A DNA stretch of 64,000 nucleotides from Bacillota bacterium (lineage in GTDB: Bacteria > Bacillota > Clostridia > Lachnospirales > Lachnospiraceae), in assembly GCA_023408815.1 (NCBI GenBank), contig JAEYJO010000001.1:9453-73452 (forward strand). Reading direction: 5' to 3'. Positions 60,504-64,000 of this stretch are shown here, piece by piece. The notes below the pieces were generated by a model that made no database searches, was not told where the DNA came from, and saw only the letters and a list, made by a program, of their open reading frames with translations. The position numbers and the translations under genes were made by a program. The number at the start of each line of letters is the position of its first letter. Position 1 is the first letter of the stretch.

Positions 60504-61694
60504 ATGGCAAAGCGTGAAGAAAAAAGAAATCTAGAGACCATTCCCGTCGGTTCTCTAGGCATCATTCCTTTGGAAGGATGTAAATCTTTGGGGGAGAAAG
60601 TTGATTACTATCTTGTAAATTGGAGGACGGAGAGAGAAAGCGAACACAAAGACTCTCTCGCATTTGCAGGTTATCAACGTAAATCTTATATTCTTGGCGC
60701 GAAGGTTCCCCGCTTCGGCACCGGTGAGGCAAAGGGAATTATTATGGAATCGGTCAGGGGAACTGACCTCTATATCCTTGTTGATGTGGCAAACTACAGC
60801 CTCACGTACTCTTTATGCGGACATAAAAATCACATGTCTCCCGACGACCACTATCAGGATTTGAAGCGAATTATTGCTGCGGTAGGCGGTAAAGCAAGAA
60901 GAATTACAGTTATCATGCCTTTTCTATATGAAAGCAGACAGCACAAGAGAAGCACGAGAGAATCTTTGGATTGTGCGCTGGCGCTTCAGGAAATGGTTGC
61001 CATGGGCGTAGACAATATCATTACCTTCGATGCACACGACCCGCGAGTGCAGAATGCGATACCTCTTCATGGTTTCGAGACGATACAACCCACTTATCAA
61101 TTCATCAAAGGACTTCTCCATCATGTGCAGGGTCTGACCTTGGATTCAGATCATATGATGGTTATCAGCCCCGACGAGGGCGGCATGGGACGGGCGATTT
61201 ACATGGCCAACGTGCTCGGTCTGGATATGGGTATGTTCTATAAGAGACGCGATTATACGAAGGTCGTAGACGGCAGGAACCCTATTGTGGCTCACGAATT
61301 CCTTGGAACCAGCGTAGAGGGCAAAGATATGATTATCATCGACGATATGATTTCCTCCGGCGAAAGTGCTCTCGAAGTAGCAGCTGAGCTCAAGAAAAGA
61401 AAGGCAGGACGGGTATTTATCTGTTCTACCTTCGGTCTCTTTACCAACGGCCTCTCCGGTTTTGACAAGGCCTTTGAGGACAAGAACATCGACAGAGTGC
61501 TCACCACCAACTTAATCTACCAGACTCCGGAGCTGCTTTCCAGGGAATGGTACATTACCTGTGACATGAGCAAGTATATCGCATACCTTATCGATACCTT
61601 GAACCACGACGCTTCCATCAGTGACTTGTTAGATCCTAACGAACGTATCCAGAACGTTGTGGCAAAATATAAGAACGGAGAGCTGGAGGATTAG
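60504..61694 (+). CDS. prs: Ribose-phosphate pyrophosphokinase, long form
   Basis: Makes PRPP from ribose-5-phosphate and ATP. 396 aa, about 80 longer than classical Prs, with an N-terminal extension before the first domain. Conserved: VIMPFLYESRQHKRSTRESL (equivalent to the YARQDRK region), ITFDAHDPRVQN, VISPDEGGMGRA and the PRPP loop MIIIDDMISSGESALE, where the usual DTGGT is SSGES. It supplies PRPP to pncB and, through UMP synthesis, connects with the pyr operon. 32 nt after the helicase loader gene. Confidence 0.93.
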   Translation: MAKREEKRNLETIPVGSLGIIPLEGCKSLGEKVDYYLVNWRTERESEHKDSLAFAGYQRKSYILGAKVPRFGTGEAKGIIMESVRGTDLYILVDVANYSLTYSLCGHKNHMSPDDHYQDLKRIIAAVGGKARRITVIMPFLYESRQHKRSTRESLDCALALQEMVAMGVDNIITFDAHDPRVQNAIPLHGFETIQPTYQFIKGLLHHVQGLTLDSDHMMVISPDEGGMGRAIYMANVLGLDMGMFYKRRDYTKVVDGRNPIVAHEFLGTSVEGKDMIIIDDMISSGESALEVAAELKKRKAGRVFICSTFGLFTNGLSGFDKAFEDKNIDRVLTTNLIYQTPELLSREWYITCDMSKYIAYLIDTLNHDASISDLLDPNERIQNVVAKYKNGELED

Positions 61695-61722
61695 TGTTCT
61701 GGCTTAAAGATAAAGTATTTTA

Positions 61723-61768
61723 TTATCCATATAGTTTGAGCGGCCATCCGTTTAAACTATATGGATAA
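61723..61768. terminator. 15-bp perfect hairpin after prs
   Basis: TTATCCATATAGTTT (61723-61737) pairs with AAACTATATGGATAA (61754-61768), 16-nt loop. No T-run follows, so it may be a weak terminator or an RNA-stabilising end. Confidence 0.5.
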
Positions 61769-61823
61769 AAATTTGCGCTTGCGGCGGGAAGTCCGCGGGA
61801 TATGAGAAAGGCATAAAGATTCT

Positions 61824-63239
61824 ATGAAATTGCACTCCGCACATAAAATTACACTAATCCGGTCCGGTTCAAGGGCCGATTTATTTTTGAACAAACAGTT
61901 TGGAAGCAATCAATTTTCCTATGGAGAAATATTTTCTATGCTGCTTCCGCTTATTCTGGATCAGTTTTTTATCAACATCATCGGACTGCTTACAACGGCT
62001 ATGATAAGCTCCTCCAGTCAGGAATCCGTATCCGCAGTCAGCCTCGTATCTCCCTTGAATATGATGACTTATTCCATCTTCAATGCCATCGCTGCCGGAG
62101 GCACCGTAGTCGTTGCACAGTATAAGGGGCGGGGTGAAACGGAGAAGATACGTGCTGCCGCAGGGCAGGTAATGTTCGCCACCTCGCTGGCGGCCGGGGT
62201 TTTATGCACTCTTTTAATCGTTTTTTCAAACCCGTTGGTATATACCTTATTTGGAGCGGCGGACCCCGTCGTCAAAGAAAAGGCTTGCAGCTATCTCATT
62301 GGTGTATCCCTTTCCATGATCTTTCATTCCTTTTATGTAGGTTCCTTTGCGGTACTTCGAGGACTTGGAGCGACGAAAATCTGCCTGCGCCTTACGATGC
62401 TCATCAATCTGATCCACCTGTTCGCCAGCCTGCTCTTTATCAACGGCTTTCATATGGATATCATGGGAACAGTCCTTTCCTTAAACATTGCCAGACTTAT
62501 CGGCGGCGGCTTCGCGGTCTTTTTATTGGTGCGGCCCAAAAGTATATTCAGGATTTGTACAAAGGATATTTTCCATATTAATCCTTCTATATTAAAATCT
62601 GTCTTTAAAATAGGTGTCCCCTTCGCCTTGGAGCAAGTATTCTTTAACGGAGGCGGCATGCTTGTTCAAACTTATATCGTCTTCCTCGGTACCATCAGCG
62701 TTGCAGCCAACGCCATCGCAAGCTCTGCCTTTTCTATCCTGTATTCCAGTGGAATGGCGGTAGGCACTCTTGCCATTACTGTGGTAGGCCAGTGCATCGG
62801 CGCCGGAGATAAGGCGCTGGCAAAGCGTTACGGAGCCAAGCTCATGTGGTTAGGGACTGTTATCGTCATCTTATCCTTAGTGGTATTCATGCCCCTCATG
62901 CCCTTAATATTGAAGCTGTATCAGGCGCCGGAAGCGACGTTATCCTTAATATATAGCCTGCTTTGGATCGCGGCCATTCCAATGCCCTTCTTCTGGTCGG
63001 CATCCAATATCCTGCCCTGCGTCCTTCGTTCGGCAGGCGATGCCAATTACAGCTCCATCTCCTCTCTCATCACTATGTGGGTCATCAGGGTCGGACTGGG
63101 CTATCTCTTCGCCCTTCCTCTGGGATTCGGCGTACAGGGCGTATGGATCTGCATGGGAATCGAGTGGGCCGTAAGAACAGTTATTTATTATCTTCGCTAC
63201 CGTTCAGGAATGTGGCTGACAAAGAATACCATAGACTAA
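61824..63239 (+). CDS. MATE-family efflux transporter
   Basis: 471-aa membrane protein with about twelve hydrophobic helices in two halves, typical of MATE drug/sodium antiporters. Landmarks: PLILDQFFINIIGLLTTAMI at the first helix, GGTVVVAQYKGRGE (family GxxxQxxG region), and the second-half counterpart GTLAITVVGQCIGAGD. The substrate is unknown. The ATG has only a weak, distant AAAGG. Downstream of prs, with no clear promoter of its own. Confidence 0.93.
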   Translation: MKLHSAHKITLIRSGSRADLFLNKQFGSNQFSYGEIFSMLLPLILDQFFINIIGLLTTAMISSSSQESVSAVSLVSPLNMMTYSIFNAIAAGGTVVVAQYKGRGETEKIRAAAGQVMFATSLAAGVLCTLLIVFSNPLVYTLFGAADPVVKEKACSYLIGVSLSMIFHSFYVGSFAVLRGLGATKICLRLTMLINLIHLFASLLFINGFHMDIMGTVLSLNIARLIGGGFAVFLLVRPKSIFRICTKDIFHINPSILKSVFKIGVPFALEQVFFNGGGMLVQTYIVFLGTISVAANAIASSAFSILYSSGMAVGTLAITVVGQCIGAGDKALAKRYGAKLMWLGTVIVILSLVVFMPLMPLILKLYQAPEATLSLIYSLLWIAAIPMPFFWSASNILPCVLRSAGDANYSSISSLITMWVIRVGLGYLFALPLGFGVQGVWICMGIEWAVRTVIYYLRYRSGMWLTKNTID

Positions 63240-63289
63240 GCCTTGAATTTCACCCATACCTATGATACACTTATCAAGTTGCAAACACC

Positions 63290-63354
63290 CGGTCAGTTCG
63301 AGACCTTCCTGACCGACCCGTTCATAAAACGGCAAAAAAACAAAACTAAAGGAG
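63290..63354 (+). promoter_or_regulatory. Possible preQ1 riboswitch before queT
   Basis: Two hairpins, CGGTCAG/CTGACCG (63290-63315, 12-nt loop) and CCGTT/AACGG (63318-63332), are followed by an A-rich strand and the ribosome binding site AAAGGAG (63348-63354). The first loop contains CCTT, which could pair with AAGG in a pseudoknot, the layout of class II preQ1 riboswitches. Sequence conservation was not checked. Confidence 0.35.
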
Positions 63355-63364
63355 ACAAATTCAT

Positions 63365-63847
63365 ATGAACAAGAAAGTATTACTAATGGTCCAGGCGGCG
63401 ATGATTGCCGCTATTTATGTTGTGCTCACTTTTGTAGCCAACGCCTTTGGCCTCGCCAACTACGCGGTGCAGGTCCGTTTCTCGGAAGCTCTTACAATTC
63501 TTCCCTTTTTCACTCCCGCAGCAATACCCGGATTGTTTATCGGCTGTCTGCTCAGCAACATACTGACAGGGTGCGCTCTGCCCGATATTATATTCGGAAG
63601 TCTCGCAACCTTGGCCGGCGCGTTCTTCACTTATAAACTTCGCCGGTATAAATGGCTGGCGCCTGTTCCGCCTATCATTGCTAACATGATCGTGATCCCT
63701 CCCGTGCTGCTTTACGCTTACGGCATACGCCCGTTGTGGTTTTCCGTAATTACCGTTACCGCCGGGGAAATCATTTCCTGCGGAATATTAGGGATGCTTC
63801 TGCTCCTTGCCCTGGAGAAATACAGAAACCGTATTTTCAATCAATAA
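63365..63847 (+). CDS. queT: QueT-family transporter subunit (queuosine precursor uptake)
   Basis: 160-aa membrane protein with about five helices, substrate-binding S component of an ECF transporter for preQ1 or related 7-deazaguanines. Signature: QAAMIAAIYVVLTFVANAFG, VQVRFSEALTILPFFTPAAI, GLFIGCLLSNILTGC, and the C-terminal LLALEKYRN. AAAGGAG is 10 nt before the ATG. The ECF energising module is not in the window. A structured leader precedes it. Confidence 0.93.
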   Translation: MNKKVLLMVQAAMIAAIYVVLTFVANAFGLANYAVQVRFSEALTILPFFTPAAIPGLFIGCLLSNILTGCALPDIIFGSLATLAGAFFTYKLRRYKWLAPVPPIIANMIVIPPVLLYAYGIRPLWFSVITVTAGEIISCGILGMLLLLALEKYRNRIFNQ

Positions 63848-63850
63848 ATT

Positions 63851-63873
63851 GAACAAAAGTGTGCGCCTATTAC
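63851..63873. repeat. Repeat family B, copy 4 (fragment)
   Basis: GAACAAAAGTGTG then CGCCTATTAC; matches the two ends of the other B copies with the middle missing, directly before element D copy 2. Confidence 0.4.
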
Positions 63874-64000
63874 GATTAGGGTGTCAAAAGGTCCTTTTGC
63901 GAACGTCTCTAGGCAATATGCTCAAAACAAAAAGACTCCTGCTCCGAATTCCAATATATAAGAAGTTCTAATTCTCAGTCTATTCGCACCAAACATACCA
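63874..64000. mobile_element. Element D, copy 2, cut by the window end
   Basis: Begins with the same 17-bp terminal repeat GATTAGGGTGTCAAAAG and follows the left arm of copy 1 (37714 onward) with roughly 90 percent identity by eye to the last base. The other end lies outside the window. Confidence 0.8.

Noticed and set aside
1..64000. CRISPR array, prophage, integrative element, rRNA or tRNA genes
   Set aside because: No regularly spaced repeats, integrase, phage structural genes or cloverleaf sequences were found by eye; the mobile DNA present is limited to small repeats.

Overview
The window looks like a chromosomal segment of a spore-forming, motile or chemotactic anaerobe of the Lachnospiraceae (Clostridia). 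The evidence is gene content and order: sporulation genes (spoIIQ-spoIID, spoVT, spoVG, a DUF3794-LysM protein), a T-box leader on ileS, class 1B pyrD with pyrK, a clostridial glgC-glgD pair, the murC / dnaD / dnaC-like / prs order, and sigma-A promoters of the TTGACA-17-TATAAT type. Nothing indicates a prophage, plasmid or conjugative element. There is no rRNA, tRNA or CRISPR array. The genus call is inference.

Layout. 0-7 kb: small membrane-anchored protein, GntR/FCD regulator, ispE, an unrecognised 196-aa protein, DUF3794-LysM protein, chemoreceptor. 7-10 kb: pyrC-pyrK-pyrD operon. 10-14 kb: PrcB-like lipoprotein, plsC-type acyltransferase, murF, ddl. 14-19 kb: a GH9-like lipoprotein without the GH9 catalytic residues, spoIIQ, spoIID, an EF-hand-like protein. 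19-29 kb: aconitase-family hydratase, two-domain PPK2, glycogen phosphorylase, ileS with its T-box. 29-38 kb: nicotinate phosphoribosyltransferase, DegV, SpoVT, a second chemoreceptor, ArsC/Spx-like protein, and a PadR-DUF1700-DUF4097 operon. 38-45 kb: GH31, two YjbQ proteins, membrane-anchored amidase, SPL-family radical SAM protein, TelA and XpaC. 45-49 kb: LytTR/DUF3021 pair, ECF sigma factor with its presumed anti-sigma protein, GNAT acetyltransferase. 49-56 kb: mfd, pth, spoVG, glgD, glgC. 56-64 kb: murC, dnaD, helicase loader, prs, MATE transporter and queT.

The genes form housekeeping modules: pyrimidine synthesis; peptidoglycan precursor ligases (murC, murF, ddl); glycogen synthesis and breakdown (glgC, glgD, glgP, perhaps GH31); sporulation engulfment (spoIID, spoIIQ); replication restart/loading (dnaD, dnaC-like).

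The least ordinary part is the small repeats. (A) A 66-bp element occurs twice, each time exactly between a Shine-Dalgarno sequence and the ATG of a gene (DUF1700 gene and pth). It supplies a TTG start and an in-frame 22-residue N-terminal extension, and folds into two short hairpins. (B) A repeat of about 70 bp lies beside terminator hairpins at three or four sites. (C) A 56-bp near-palindrome occurs twice. (D) A 286-bp palindromic element with 17-bp terminal inverted repeats has inserted into a copy of B with a 7-bp target duplication; a second copy runs off the end of the window. There is also a run of three abutting DnaA-box-like 9-mers upstream of the dnaD operon.
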